Source: Nectonema munidae (Eukaryota; Nematomorpha; Nectonematoida; Nectonematidae). Taken from it: a DNA stretch of 64,000 bases. The notes beneath the pieces were generated by a model. It ran no database searches and was not told the origin of the DNA. It saw nothing but the letters and a program-made list of their open reading frames with translations. This document shows, in pieces, positions 43,641 to 58,707 of this stretch. A program made the position numbers and the translations under genes. The first letter of the stretch is position 1. The number at the start of each line of letters is the position of its first letter. The stretch covers positions 124,001 to 188,000 of the forward strand of contig JAUIRK010001048.1 in the NCBI GenBank assembly GCA_030549495.1, read 5' to 3'.

Positions 43641-46600
43641 TGGTTTTCAAAATTTTACACATTAATCTACGGAAATTGCTCATTGCATATAATAGTTTGC
43701 TTATTTTTCTTGAACATAAAGTTTACGACTTGGTTGATCAATGAGCCATATCTCTTTAAGAATTCTTTTCAGTTCATTCCTAATCCACACTATTTTGTAA
43801 TTCATAGCCACCCTCCCTGCCTTTCATCCATCTTATTTAAAAAACATATTGATATTAGGCTTGTCACAGACCTTTCTAAATACAGCCTTATGCTTATTTC
43901 ATTATCTTAATTTTTATTGTGTGTCGGCTTATTTTCCACCCATTTCTAGTGATTGTGTAGATTTCTTTTTTAACTCAATATTCTCTATTATTGCTGGCGA
44001 ACGAATACTGATAGTGGGGACACGAATGCACTGCACGTTTTTGGGATTCCAAAAGTAACTATCAAGGTAACCTTTTATATAAGAAGTTAGTCGAACATAA
44101 CCTGCATATCGTGGACTCAGATAGAAATCCTACCTACAGTAGTTTTAGAAGAGATGTGACACTTCAATGACATATTGATCTTACTATTTGTAACGATGAA
44201 ATGCTCCCACTAGTCGAATCATGGAATATTTTGGGTGAGTGTTGTTACTCAGACAACGCTTATATCGAAGTTACGCTTCATTTGAACCCATCTCCTTGCC
44301 AAACCGCGGTACTGAAGAGAGTTAACAATGAAAAATTGCTTTTTGAAAATCTTTAATTTAACAGAACGGCAATATACTAGACGTTATCCCTTGTTGCCCC
44401 AACGATGTTGAGCTGTAACCTATCACGCTAACAAACTGTATAGTTTATGCCCTCAATCTCTCTACGTTTGAAATAAAATGTAAGAATAGCTTTTGGACTC
44501 CGGCTTTGCATGCTCTGAGGAAAAAAGTTCCTTTTTCCACAAAAAATTCAACATTTGAAGAATGAGGACAATCTCGTTGCTTATTTAAATATTAAGAAAT
44601 TCTATCCTATCTCTATTTCAATTTCCTGTATAAGAAATTGAAATGGACTTAATTTCTTGACTTCACTCCCTCTAATGTCTGGCAGAAGATTAAATCTTTG
44701 ACCAATAGTAGGCCAAACAATAGATCTACCCCATTTCTTACTCACAAAGGGCTAAGTTTAAATATTGATATAGACCCAATCTATATTTTGAATCTTTTTT
44801 TTTCATATAATTCCGATTGTTCTCTCCTTTGCACTGTTCAAGGGGACTCCACTTTTATTTCAATTAGTTCTGAATAACTGAATCTTTGTTTGGAAAATAT
44901 ACCTCCGAAATCAAGCCCAGGGTTTGATAAAATCACTTTTAAAACTCTGAAATGCTTAATGCCCTTCGTTGAACCTTAAATCATTACCTTATTTAACTCA
45001 ATTATGTCATTTAAGTGTTTTCCCAAAAATTTTAAGAAGGGAGAAGTTGTACTGATCCCTAAAAATAAGTGCGCTTTTAACAGTATTGAAAATTTTAGGC
45101 CTATAACTCTTCTGTCTTGTTTAGGAATGTTATGTGAGAAAACAGTTAGTCTTCGTATGCTGAATCATATCGACCAATCTCATTTTATCAATGAAAATCA
45201 ATTTCAATATGTTTATCATAGATCCTCATAGATTCCAGTCGACAGACTTGTTTCTAATGTTTATGCCTGCTTCAATGATCGTGTATGCTTTACATTCTTT
45301 ATTATATATTTTAAAGGTGCCTTCAATTCAGCGTGTCACCAATGTATCATCACTCAGAAATATGTTTATGATGAAGTTTCCTCTATATTTGATCGAGTTC
45401 ATCAAATCGTATTTGTCAGAACGTGTTATTTTCCTTAGAGGTTACACCAACGTTTTCAAGAAATTGAATTGCTCAACGCCTCAGGGAGGATGTCTCTCAG
45501 ATATTCTCTTCATAATTTTAATTGATCCATTATTAGAATTTCTGAGTAACTCAGCTTGATTTTACAAAGATTTTTCCGATGACCTTGTTATTGGAGTTCG
45601 TGGCAATAATCCTACAGATAATCTAGTTAAACTGGACATTGTCTTAACTAAAAACAAACAGTTTGCTGACTTGCTAAATTTGAAACTTAACTTAAAGAAG
45701 TGTGTTCTCATGAACTTTAGTAAGAAGAAATCCAAATGCCGAGATTTGATATTCTATGATTTCAAGTTTTCCCCTTGCGATTCTATTAAGTATCTGGGAA
45801 TTCACTTAACACCTAAGTTGATTTGGAGCTTAAATTTTGAATTGAAGCATTCTAGTGCTACTCTCTTTTTTTAGAGTAAAAAGCATTGTGGGTTATCAAT
45901 GGCCGAATCACTTCATCTTTTATAGGAAACTTCTCTTTAATGTAATTCTTCCTTCTTTCACATACGGTATCACATCCTTGGGTATGATTTTCAAGCATAA
46001 AAAATATCTGAACATCTTCAGTGCACTATTTTACTCTATATTAAGAAAGGCTCTAAAATGTCAAATATCCTCCCCTCAAAAATCTTATTCTTGTGGCTTC
46101 CTCTTTAGTTCCAATTGATTTATACCTTGAAAAGCTTATTCTTTTTAAGAAAATCTTGTTCATTTCTAAAAATCACCATTGTGAGTCTTTTGGATTAAGC
46201 TTCTGTCCCAATATCCACTGTTCCAAAAGTAAACGCCTGTTCCGAAAATACTTTGGGTGTTATTTCCACCACTGCTTTAAAATTCAGCCTCCTCCACGAT
46301 CATACAATCTTTTTATTGTAAATTTCCAACCGAAAATCACAATCTGTTCTTCTAAAGCCCAAGCGCTAAAATTATGCCAAAATTTCTCTTGCTCATCGAA
46401 ATTTCGAATCATATTCACTGACGGTTCTTATGAACTCTTGGTCCAAGGGAGCATTTTCTTTTGCAGTATTTTTAGACGATCTAAGCAAACCATTTTACTC
46501 TCATTCATTCAGTATAGGTGCTTACGCTTCTTCTTTTTCTGCAGAATCCCCCGCATAAATCTCTGAACTTTTCGATTGCTGAAATCTTCCATTTCTATTT

Positions 46601-47170
46601 AGACCTAATTGATTACATTTCCATCCGATTAATTTGGTGCAAAAGTCATAGTGGAATTTTCGATAATGAATTTGTAGATAAGCTTGCTAAATCAGCTCTA
46701 AACACACCAGGCAGTACCCATCTCTAATCGACTAAATCCTTGAAAAACTATATTCGATCAAAAGTTGGAAAGTTCTGAGTTCGAGAGTGGCAAATGAGCA
46801 AAACTTGTATGTATCCTTTTATCAATTTGATAAGCTTTAATCATAAGTTGAAAAATACAAGTCATTGCAATTCCACCAGTAGTATTAAGATGGCTTTCTG
46901 TAAATTGCAGATGCAAAAAGTTTCTGCACTTAATAGGTAAATCCGAAGATGCTATATGCCGCTTTTGCAACGACTTGGAAACCCCCAAACACCTCTTGTT
47001 TCTTTGTTCAACAACTTCTATTTTAACAGACCGATTCAAAGTCTCTCACATCAAAAATGACGATTTCCCTTTAACTTCACTACCAGAAATTTATAATAGA
47101 CCCCATTTGATAACTTGATTTGCATCATTGCTTAAGTCAATAGAACTAATTTTGACGTATAATCCACCTT
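43640..47170 (+). pseudogene. LINE ORF2: endonuclease, reverse transcriptase, RNase H
   Basis: Starts MVFKILHINLRKLL one base after the ORF1 stop. The endonuclease (to about 44350) is heavily decayed. Reverse transcriptase: FRPITLLSCLGMLCEK, CSTPQGGCLSDILF, and a catalytic box reading DFSDDLVIG instead of (Y/F)ADD, then SIKYLGIHLTPKLIW. RNase H: IIFTDGSYE and IRLIWCKSHSGIFDNEFVDK. C-terminal zinc element: CRFCNDLETPKHLLFLC near 46960. RNase H plus the terminal CCHC supports the I group rather than Jockey proper. Confidence 0.78.
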
Positions 47171-47175
47171 AGTTT

Positions 47176-48566
47176 GTCACTTTCGCTTCTCACCTAAGCA
47201 TGTCCATTTTTACATTCTTATGTTTCTACCTTTATCTTATCTTTTCTTTTCTTAAATTCTTTACTTTCTTTACACTTTTTACCCTTTTAACGTGACAATG
47301 ACGTCACCCATTCTGTTTCAACCCTTTTAAGCACAATTGCTAGCTTTCAGACAGGTCTACAAGCTACGTCAACTACAACAAACAAAAAAAACAATATTCT
47401 TGTTTTTATTTCTTATTATTGCTTGCAAACCAGCATATGTTGCTCATGTATGTGAGGTGCATCAAACAAACATAAACCATTTCTTATTTTTGTTTTTAAC
47501 CATGTTTCTTTCTTTCTAAACAAAATGGCTGACTAATTTTTTAATTTTCAACGTAATTTTTGTGCTTATTTAATATTTAAAATTATATCTTTTATAAAAA
47601 GTTTTGAAAGGCATTTTTAAATTGATAAAATATAATTTAATAATATTTCATTGGAGTAGATATCATATTTTCTTTAAATACATGTAAATCCGGGCCACTG
47701 TTTCTAACTTTAAATCAACTTGTGTTTTCTTCTCAAGTTCATGGTTTTTCGAAATTCCGTTTAAGTTTTCAGCATTTTAGTTTTCGAAAATATTTTCAAT
47801 TCAAGGATTTGATCAGAATATATTTAGATTTCTTTAAAGTAAATATAGTTACGATACACGTACCTATTATATTTTATTTTTATCGTTATAAATTTATTTG
47901 ATAATTATTTTTTCCAATTTTTATACTCCTATCTTCTTCACTTACATTTGCTAAACTAATCCTTGTTATCCTAATTAATATTCTTGGATCGAAATAATCC
48001 TATTTGATTCGAACATAACATTTGAAAAAACTATTCGGATAATAAAATATCTGGATTGTGAATAACAATAATTTTGCTGTCAAATTTTACAGAGTTAATG
48101 AGATACTATAATATTAATATAACTCAAATATTTTACCAAAAAATGTCAAATGCCTAATAAATTTTATTATTAAAAAATGGAGAATTTAAGAGAATTTGTA
48201 TACTGATAATAATGGTTCGAATAATGGAGCTCGGATTAAAAAGAGGTGACTGTATAACATAGTTTTATCTCAATACAAAGTATAGACTGTTTAGATATCT
48301 ATTTTATTTGTAACAAAATCATAATTTTTAATTTTAATGTAGAATAATAAGATGATTCATTTCCTACAAACTTAGAAGTAATAAAAGTTTTGTTGTTTTT
48401 GAATCAACTATACAAAGATGTTGTATTTAAATATTACCCGTGTACCTGAAAGAAGAAATTGGGAAACAACTATTATCTCTTAAAAATAAGATTAAATCTG
48501 AAGGAAAACTATTGTTACTAAAATAAAAACTTTGACGCTTTCTCATCTCTAAAAACGTTGAATTCA
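47176..48566. other. AT-rich spacer between the LINE and the satellite, no gene seen
   Basis: May include the LINE 3' UTR to about 47340. No coding pattern. The left junction with the satellite is abrupt: sequence before gtcaaaaactgcag at 48567 is unlike the satellite. Confidence 0.6.
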
Positions 48567-50150
48567 GTCAAAAACTGCAGAAAAAATTCTCCATACGATT
48601 CAAATTATTGAGGGAAATCGGCTTCATATCTTTTTCAACCATTTTGCTTATCATATTAATGCTACTTCTTCTCTTCGAACTGAATATATTTACATCACTT
48701 GTGATCCAGCATTGAAATGGGTTTTTAGAAACAGGTTAAACTATGTTAACCATAAAAAATTAGCTTTACAGAGCCAGAAAGTCAAAAACTGCAGAAAAAA
48801 TTCTCCATACGATTCAAATTATTGAGGGAAATCGGCTTCATATCTTTTTCAACCATTTTGCTTATCATATTAATGCTACTTCTTCTCTTCGAACTGAATA
48901 TATTTACATCATTTGTGATCCAGCATTGAAATGGGTTTTTAGAAACAGGTTAAACTATGTTAACCATAAAAAATTAGCTTTACAGAGCCAGAAAGTCAAA
49001 AACTGCAGAAAAAATTCTCCATACGATTCAAATTATTGAGGGAAATCGGCTTCATATCTTTTTCAACCATTTTGCTTATCATATTAATGCTACTTCTTCT
49101 CTTCGAACTGAATATATTTACATCACTTGTGATCCAGCATTGAAATGGGTTTTTAGAAACAGGTTAAACTATGTTAACCATAAAAAATTAGCTTTACAGA
49201 GCCAGAAAGTCAAAAACTGCAGAAAAAATTCTCCATACGATTCAAATTATTGAGGGAAATCGGCTTCATATCTTTTTCAACCATTTTGCTTATCATATTA
49301 ATGCTACTTCTTCTCTTCGAACTGAATATATTTACATCACTTGTGATCCAGCATTGAAATGGGTTTTTAGAAACAGGTTAAACTATGTTAACCATAAAAA
49401 ATTAGCTTTACAGAGCCAGAAAGTCAAACAGAAAAAATTCTCCATACGATTCAAATTATTGAGGGAAATCGGCTTCATATCTTTTTCAACCATTTTGCTT
49501 ATCATATTAATGCTACTTCTTCTCTTCGAACTGAATATATTTACATCACTTGTGATCCAGCATTGAAATGGGTTTTTAGAAACAGGTTAAACTATGTTAA
49601 CCATAAAAAATTAGCTTTACAGAGCCAGAAAGTCAAAAACTGCAGAAAAAATTCTCCATACGATTCAAATTATTGAGGGAAATCGGCTTCATATCTTTTT
49701 CAACCATTTTGCTTATCATATTAATGCTACTTCTTCTCTTCGAACTGAATATATTTACATCACTTGTGATCCAGCATTGAAATGGGTTTTTAGAAACAGG
49801 TTAAACTATGTTAACCATAAAAAATTAGCTTTACAGAGCCAGAAAGTCAAAAACTGCAGAAAAAATTCTCCATACGATTCAAATTATTGAGGGAAATCGG
49901 CTTCATATCTTTTTCAACCATTTTGCTTATCATATTAATGCTACTTCTTCTCTTCGAACTGAATATATTTACATCACTTGTGATCCAGCATTGAAATGGG
50001 TTTTTAGAAACAGGTTAAACTATGTTAACCATAAAAAATTAGCTTTACAGAGCCAGAAAGTCAAAAACTGCAGAAAAAATTCTCCATACGATTCAAATTA
50101 TTGAGGGAAATCGGCTTCATATCTTTTTCAACCATTTTGCTTATCATATT

Positions 50151-50918
50151 AACGCTACTTCTTCTCTTCGAACTGAATATATTTACATCACTTCTGATCC
50201 AGCATTGAAATGGGTTTTTAGAAACAGGTTAAACTATGTTAACCATAAAAAATTAGCTTTACAGAGCCAGAAAGTCAAAAACTGCAGAAAAAATTCTCCA
50301 TACGATTCAAATTATTGAGGGAAATCGGCTTCATATCTTTTTCAACCATTTTGCTTATCATATTAATGCTACTTCTTCTCTTCGAACTGAATATATTTAC
50401 ATCATTTGTGATCCAGCATTGAAATGGGTTTTTAGAAACAGGTTAAACTATGTTAACCATAAAAAATTAGCTTTACAGAGCCAGAAAGTCAAAAACTGCA
50501 GAAAAAATTCTCCATACGATTCAAATTATTGAGGGAAATCGGCTTCATATCTTTTTCAACCATTTTGCTTATCATATTAATGCTACTTCTTCTCTTCGAA
50601 CTGAATATATTTACATCACTTGTGATCCAGCATTGAAATGGGTTTTTAGAAACAGGTTAAACTATGTTAACCATAAAAAATTAGCTTTACAGAGCCAGAA
50701 AGTCAAAAACTGCAGAAAAAATTCTCCATACGATTCAAATTATTGAGGGAAATCGGCTTCATATCTTTTTCAACCATTTTGCTTATCATATTAATGCTAC
50801 TTCTTCTCTTCGAACTGAATATATTTACATCACTTGTGATCCAGCATTGAAATGGGTTTTTAGAAACAGGTTAAACTATGTTAACCATAAAAAATTAGCT
50901 TTACAGAGCCAGTAAGTC
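50151..50918 (+). repeat. higher-order block in the satellite, copy 1
   Basis: Ordered diagnostic variants: T to C giving ttaacgctac at 50149, G to C giving cacttctgatcc at 50188, then C to T giving catcatttgtg in the next monomer (about 50400), then gccagtaagtc in a later monomer (50911). The same ordered set recurs at 54223 and 58708. Confidence 0.85.
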
Positions 50919-53900
50919 AAAAACTGCAGAAAAAATTCTCCATACGATTCAAATTATTGAGGGAAATCGGCTTCATATCTTTTTCAACCATTTTGCTTAT
51001 CATATTAATGCTACTTCTTCTCTTCGAACTGAATATATTTACATCACTTGTGATCCAGCATTGAAATGGGTTTTTAGAAACAGGTTAAACTATGTTAACC
51101 ATAAAAAATTAGCTTTACAGAGCAGAAAGTCAAAAAGAGAGGAAATCAAAAACTGCAGAAAAAATTCTCCATACGATTCAAATTATTGAGGGAAATCGGC
51201 TTCATATCTTTTTCAACCATTTTGCTTATCATATTAATGCTACTTCTTCTCTTCGAACTGAATATATTTACATCACTTGTGATCCAGCATTGAAATGGGT
51301 TTTTAGAAACAGGTTAAACTATGTTAACCATAAAAAATTAGCTTTACAGAGCCAGAAAGTCAAAAACTGCAGAAAAAATTCTCCATACGATTCAAATTAT
51401 TGAGGGAAATCGGCTTCATATCTTTTTCAACCATTTTGCTTATCATATTAATGCTACTTCTTCTCTTCGAACTGAATATATTTACATCACTTGTGATCCA
51501 GCATTGAAATGGGTTTTTAGAAACAGGTTAAACTATGTTAACCATAAAAAATTAGCTTTACAGAGCCAGAAAGTCAAAAACTGCAGAAAAAATTCTCCAT
51601 ACGATTCAAATTATTGAGGGAAATCGGCTTCATATCTTTTTCAACCATTTTGCTTATCATATTAATGCTACTTCTTCTCTTCGAACTGAATATATTTACA
51701 TCACTTGTGATCCAGCATTGAAATGGGTTTTTAGAAACAGGTTAAACTATGTTAACCATAAAAAATTAGCTTTACAGAGCCAGAAAGTCAAAAACAGAAA
51801 AAATTCTCCATACGATTCAAATTATTGAGGGAAATCGGCTTCATATCTTTTTCAACCATTTTGCTTATCATATTAATGCTACTTCTTCTCTTCGAACTGA
51901 ATATATTTACATCACTTGTGATCCAGCATTGAAATGGGTTTTTAGAAACAGGTTAAACTATGTTAACCATAAAAAATTAGCTTTACAGAGCCAGAAAGTC
52001 AAAAACTGCAGAAAAAATTCTCCATACGATTCAAATTATTGAGGGAAATCGGCTTCATATCTTTTTCAACCATTTTGCTTATCATATTAATGCTACTTCT
52101 TCTCTTCGAACTGAATATATTTACATCACTTGTGATCCAGCATTGAAATGGGTTTTTAGAAACAGGTTAAACTATGTTAACCATAAAAAATTAGCTTTAC
52201 AGAGCCAGAAAGTCAAAAACTGCAGAAAAAATTCTCCATACGATTCAAATTATTGAGGGAAATCGGCTTCATATCTTTTTCAACCATTTTGCTTATCATA
52301 TTAATGCTACTTCTTCTCTTCGAACTGAATATATTTACATCACTTGTGATCCAGCATTGAAATGGGTTTTTAGAAACAGGTTAAACTATGTTAACCATAA
52401 AAAATTAGCTTTACAGAGCCAGAAAGTCAAAAACTGCAGAAAAAATTCTCCATACGATTCAAATTATTGAGGGAAATCGGCTTCATATCTTTTTCAACCA
52501 TTTTGCTTATCATATTAATGCTACTTCTTCTCTTCGAACTGAATATATTTACATCACTTGTGATCCAGCATTGAAATGGGTTTTTAGAAACAGGTTAAAC
52601 TATGTTAACCATAAAAAATTAGCTTTACAGAGCCAGAAAGTCAAAAACTGCAGAAAAAATTCTCCATACGATTCAAATTATTGAGGGAAATCGGCTTCAT
52701 ATCTTTTTCAACCATTTTGCTTATCATATTAATGCTACTTCTTCTCTTCGAACTGAATATATTTACATCACTTGTGATCCAGCATTGAAATGGGTTTTTA
52801 GAAACAGGTTAAACTATGTTAACCATAAAAAATTAGCTTTACAGAGCCAGAAAGTCAAAACGCAGAAAAAATTCTCCATACGATTCAAATTATTGAGGGA
52901 AATCGGCTTCATATCTTTTTCAACCATTTTGCTTATCATATTAATGCTACTTCTTCTCTTCGAACTGAATATATTTACATCACTTGTGATCCAGCATTGA
53001 AATGGGTTTTTAGAAACAGGTTAAACTATGTTAACCATAAAAAATTAGCTTTACAGAGCCAGAAAGTCAAAAACTGCAGAAAAAATTCTCCATACGATTC
53101 AAATTATTGAGGGAAATCGGCTTCATATCTTTTTCAACCATTTTGCTTATCATATTAATGCTACTTCTTCTCTTCGAACTGAATATATTTACATCACTTG
53201 TGATCCAGCATTGAAATGGGTTTTTAGAAACAGGTTAAACTATGTTAACCATAAAAAATTAGCTTTACAGAGCCAGAAAGTCAAAAACTGCAGAAAAAAT
53301 TCTCCATACGATTCAAATTATTGAGGGAAATCGGCTTCATATCTTTTTCAACCATTTTGCTTATCATATTAATGCTACTTCTTCTCTTCGAACTGAATAT
53401 ATTTACATCACTTGTGATCCAGCATTGAAATGGGTTTTTAGAAACAGGTTAAACTATGTTAACCATAAAAAATTAGCTTTACAGAGCCAGAAAGTCAAAA
53501 ACTGCAGAAAAAATTCTCCATACGATTCAAATTATTGAGGGAAATCGGCTTCATATCTTTTTCAACCATTTTGCTTATCATATTAATGCTACTTCTTCTC
53601 TTCGAACTGAATATATTTACATCACTTGTGATCCAGCATTGAAATGGGTTTTTAGAAACAGGTTAAACTATGTTAACCATAAAAAATTAGCTTTACAGAG
53701 CCAGAAAGTCAAAGCAGAAAAAATTCTCCATACGATTCAAATTATTGAGGGAAATCGGCTTCATATCTTTTTCAACCATTTTGCTTATCATATTAATGCT
53801 ACTTCTTCTCTTCGAACTGAATATATTTACATCACTTGTGATCCAGCATTGAAATGGGTTTTTAGAAACAGGTTAAACTATGTTAACCATAAAAAATTAG

Positions 53901-54222
53901 CTTTACAGAGCCAGAAAGTCAAAAACTGCAGAAAAAATTCTCCATACGATTCAAATTATTGAGGGAAATCGGCTTCATATCTTTTTCAACCATTTTGCTT
54001 ATCATATTAATGCTACTTCTTCTCTTCGAACTGAATATATTTACATCACTTGTGATCCAGCATTGAAATGGGTTTTTAGAAACAGGTTAAACTATGTTAA
54101 CCATAAAAAATTAGCTTTACAGAGCCAGAAAGTCAAAAACTGCAGAAAAAATTCTCCATACGATTCAAATTATTGAGGGAAATCGGCTTCATATCTTTTT
54201 CAACCATTTTGCTTATCATATT

Positions 54223-54991
54223 AACGCTACTTCTTCTCTTCGAACTGAATATATTTACATCACTTCTGATCCAGCATTGAAATGGGTTTTTAGAAACAGG
54301 TTAAACTATGTTAACCATAAAAAATTAGCTTTACAGAGCCAGAAAGTCAAAAACTGCAGAAAAAATTCTCCATACGATTCAAATTATTGAGGGAAATCGG
54401 CTTCATATCTTTTTCAACCATTTTGCTTATCATATTAATGCTACTTCTTCTCTTCGAACTGAATATATTTACATCATTTGTGATCCAGCATTGAAATGGG
54501 TTTTTAGAAACAGGTTAAACTATGTTAACCATAAAAAATTAGCTTTACAGAGCCAGAAAGTCAAAAACTGCAGAAAAAATTCTCCATACGATTCAAATTA
54601 TTGAGGGAAATCGGCTTCATATCTTTTTCAACCATTTTGCTTATCATATTAATGCTACTTCTTCTCTTCGAACTGAATATATTTACATCACTTGTGATCC
54701 AGCATTGAAATGGGTTTTTAGAAACAGGTTAAACTATGTTAACCATAAAAAATTAGCTTTACAGAGCCAGAAAGTCAAAAACTGCAGAAAAAATTCTCCA
54801 TACGATTCAAATTATTGAGGGAAATCGGCTTCATATCTTTTTCAACCATTTTGCTTATCATATTAATGCTACTTCTTCTCTTCGAACTGAATATATTTAC
54901 ATCACTTGTGATCCAGCATTGAAATGGGTTTTTTAGAAACAGGTTAAACTATGTTAACCATAAAAAATTAGCTTTACAGAGCCAGTAAGTC
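54223..54991 (+). repeat. higher-order block in the satellite, copy 2
   Basis: Same ordered variants as at 50151: aacgct at 54223, cttctgatcc about 40 bases on, catcatttgtg at about 54472, gccagtaagtc at 54981. It lies 4072 bp (19 monomers plus 6 net bases) after copy 1. One T was gained at about 54930. Confidence 0.85.
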
Positions 54992-57900
54992 AAAAACTGC
55001 AGAAAAAATTCTCCATACGATTCAAATTATTGAGGGAAATCGGCTTCATATCTTTTTCAACCATTTTGCTTATCATATTAATGCTACTTCTTCTCTTCGA
55101 ACTGAATATATTTACATCACTTGTGATCCAGCATTGAAATGGGTTTTTAGAAACAGGTTAAACTATGTTAACCATAAAAAATTAGCTTTACAGAGCCAGA
55201 AAGTCAAAAACTGCAGAAAAAATTCTCCATACGATTCAAATTATTGAGGGAAATCGGCTTCATATCTTTTTCAACCATTTTGCTTATCATATTAATGCTA
55301 CTTCTTCTCTTCGAACTGAATATATTTACATCACTTGTGATCCAGCATTGAAATGGGTTTTTAGAAACAGGTTAAACTATGTTAACCATAAAAAATTAGC
55401 TTTACAGAGCCAGAAAGTCAAAAACTGCAGAAAAAATTCTCCATACGATTCAAATTATTGAGGGAAATCGGCTTCATATCTTTTTCAACCATTTTGCTTA
55501 TCATATTAATGCTACTTCTTCTCTTCGAACTGAATATATTTACATCACTTGTGATCCAGCATTGAAATGGGTTTTTAGAAACAGGTTAAACTATGTTAAC
55601 CATAAAAAATTAGCTTTACAGAGCCAGAAAGTCAAAAACTGCAGAAAAAATTCTCCATACGATTCAAATTATTGAGGGAAATCGGCTTCATATCTTTTTC
55701 AACCATTTTGCTTATCATATTAACGCTACTTCTTCTCTTCGAACTGAATATATTTACATCACTTGTGATCCAGCATTGAAATGGGTTTTTAGAAACAGGT
55801 TAAACTATGTTAACCATAAAAAATTAGCTTTACAGAGCCAGAAAGTCAAAAACTGCAGAAAAAATTCTCCATACGATTCAAATTATTGAGGGAAATCGGC
55901 TTCATATCTTTTTCAACCATTTTGCTTATCATATTAATGCTACTTCTTCTCTTCGAACTGAATATATTTACATCATTTGTGATCCAGCATTGAAATGGGT
56001 TTTTAGAAACAGGTTAAACTATGTTAACCATAAAAAATTAGCTTTACAGAGCCAGAAAGTCAAAAACTGCAGAAAAAATTCTCCATACGATTCAAATTAT
56101 TGAGGGAAATCGGCTTCATATCTTTTTCAACCATTTTGCTTATCATATTAATGCTACTTCTTCTCTTCGAACTGAATATATTTACATCACTTGTGATCCA
56201 GCATTGAAATGGGTTTTTAGAAACAGGTTAAACTATGTTAACCATAAAAAATTAGCTTTACAGAGCCAGAAAGTCAAAAACTGCAGAAAAAATTCTCCAT
56301 ACGATTCAAATTATTGAGGGAAATCGGCTTCATATCTTTTTCAACCATTTTGCTTATCATATTAATGCTACTTCTTCTCTTCGAACTGAATATATTTACA
56401 TCACTTGTGATCCAGCATTGAAATGGGTTTTTAGAAACAGGTTAAACTATGTTAACCATAAAAAATTAGCTTTACAGAGCCAGAAAGTCAAAAACTGCAG
56501 AAAAAATTCTCCATACGATTCAAATTATTGAGGGAAATCGGCTTCATATCTTTTTCAACCATTTTGCTTATCATATTAATGCTACTTCTTCTCTTCGAAC
56601 TGAATATATTTACATCACTTGTGATCCAGCATTGAAATGGGTTTTTAGAAACAGGTTAAACTATGTTAACCATAAAAAATTAGCTTTACAGAGCCAGAAA
56701 GTCAAAAACTGCAGAAAAAATTCTCCATACGATTCAAATTATTGAGGGAAATCGGCTTCATATCTTTTTCAACCATTTTGCTTATCATATTAATGCTACT
56801 TCTTCTCTTCGAACTGAATATATTTACATCACTTGTGATCCAGCATTGAAATGGGTTTTTAGAAACAGGTTAAACTATGTTAACCATAAAAAATTAGCTT
56901 TACAGAGCCAGAAAGTCAAAAACTGCAGAAAAAATTCTCCATACGATTCAAATTATTGAGGGAAATCGGCTTCATATCTTTTTCAACCATTTTGCTTATC
57001 ATATTAATGCTACTTCTTCTCTTCGAACTGAATATATTTACATCACTTGTGATCCAGCATTGAAATGGGTTTTTAGAAACAGGTTAAACTATGTTAACCA
57101 TAAAAAATTAGCTTTACAGAGCCAGAAAGTCAAAAACTGCAGAAAAAATTCTCCATACGATTCAAATTATTGAGGGAAATCGGCTTCATATCTTTTTCAA
57201 CCATTTTGCTTATCATATTAATGCTACTTCTTCTCTTCGAACTGAATATATTTACATCACTTCTGATCCAGCATTGAAATGGGTTTTTAGAAACAGGTTA
57301 AACTATGTTAACCATAAAAAATTAGCTTTACAGAGCCAGAAAGTCAAAAACTGCAGAAAAAATTCTCCATACGATTCAAATTATTGAGGGAAATCGGCTT
57401 CATATCTTTTTCAACCATTTTGCTTATCATATTAATGCTACTTCTTCTCTTCGAACTGAATATATTTACATCACTTGTGATCCAGCATTGAAATGGGTTT
57501 TTAGAAACAGGTTAAACTATGTTAACCATAAAAAATTAGATTTACAGAGCCAGAAAGTCAAAAACTGCAGAAAAAATTCTCCATACGATTCAAATTATTG
57601 AGGGAAATCGGCTTCATATCTTTTTCAACCATTTTGCTTATCATATTAATGCTACTTCTTCTCTTCGAACTGAATATATTTACATCACTTGTGATCCAGC
57701 ATTGAAATGGGTTTTTAGAAACAGGTTAAACTATGTTAACCATAAAAAATTAGCTTTACAGAGCCAGAAAGTCAAACAGAAAAAATTCTCCATACGATTC
57801 AAATTATTGAGGGAAATCGGCTTCATATCTTTTTCAACCATTTTGCTTATCATATTAATGCTACTTCTTCTCTTCGAACTGAATATATTTACATCACTTG

Positions 57901-58707
57901 TGATCCAGCATTGAAATGGGTTTTTAGAAACAGGTTAAACTATGTTAACCATAAAAAATTAGCTTTACAGAGCCAGAAAGTCAAAAACTGCAGAAAAAAT
58001 TCTCCATACGATTCAAATTATTGAGGGAAATCGGCTTCATATCTTTTTCAACCATTTTGCTTATCATATTAATGCTACTTCTTCTCTTCGAACTGAATAT
58101 ATTTACATCACTTGTGATCCAGCATTGAAATGGGTTTTTAGAAACAGGTTAAACTATGTTAACCATAAAAAATTAGCTTTACAGAGCCAGAAAGTCAAAC
58201 AGAAAAAATTCTCCATACGATTCAAATTATTGAGGGAAATCGGCTTCATATCTTTTTCAACCATTTTGCTTATCATATTAATGCTACTTCTTCTCTTCGA
58301 ACTGAATATATTTACATCACTTGTGATCCAGCATTGAAATGGGTTTTTAGAAACAGGTTAAACTATGTTAACCATAAAAAATTAGCTTTACAGAGCCAGA
58401 AAGTCAAAAACTGCAGAAAAAATTCTCCATACGATTCAAATTATTGAGGGAAATCGGCTTCATATCTTTTTCAACCATTTTGCTTATCATATTAATGCTA
58501 CTTCTTCTCTTCGAACTGAATATATTTACATCACTTGTGATCCAGCATTGAAATGGGTTTTTAGAAACAGGTTAAACTATGTTAACCATAAAAAATTAGC
58601 TTTACAGAGCCAGAAAGTCAAAAACTGCAGAAAAAATTCTCCATACGATTCAAATTATTGAGGGAAATCGGCTTCATATCTTTTTCAACCATTTTGCTTA
58701 TCATATT

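Larger units (their letters stand above)
42470..47175 (+). mobile_element. nearly full-length, decayed LINE of the I/Jockey type
   Basis: A 5' UTR-like block (shared with 40641-40790) leads to ORF1 at 42615 and then ORF2 at about 43640-47170: endonuclease, reverse transcriptase, RNase H and a C-terminal zinc element. Both ORFs have many stops and frame changes. The 3' end is not sharply defined; no poly(A) or short-repeat tail is obvious before about 47340. Confidence 0.8.
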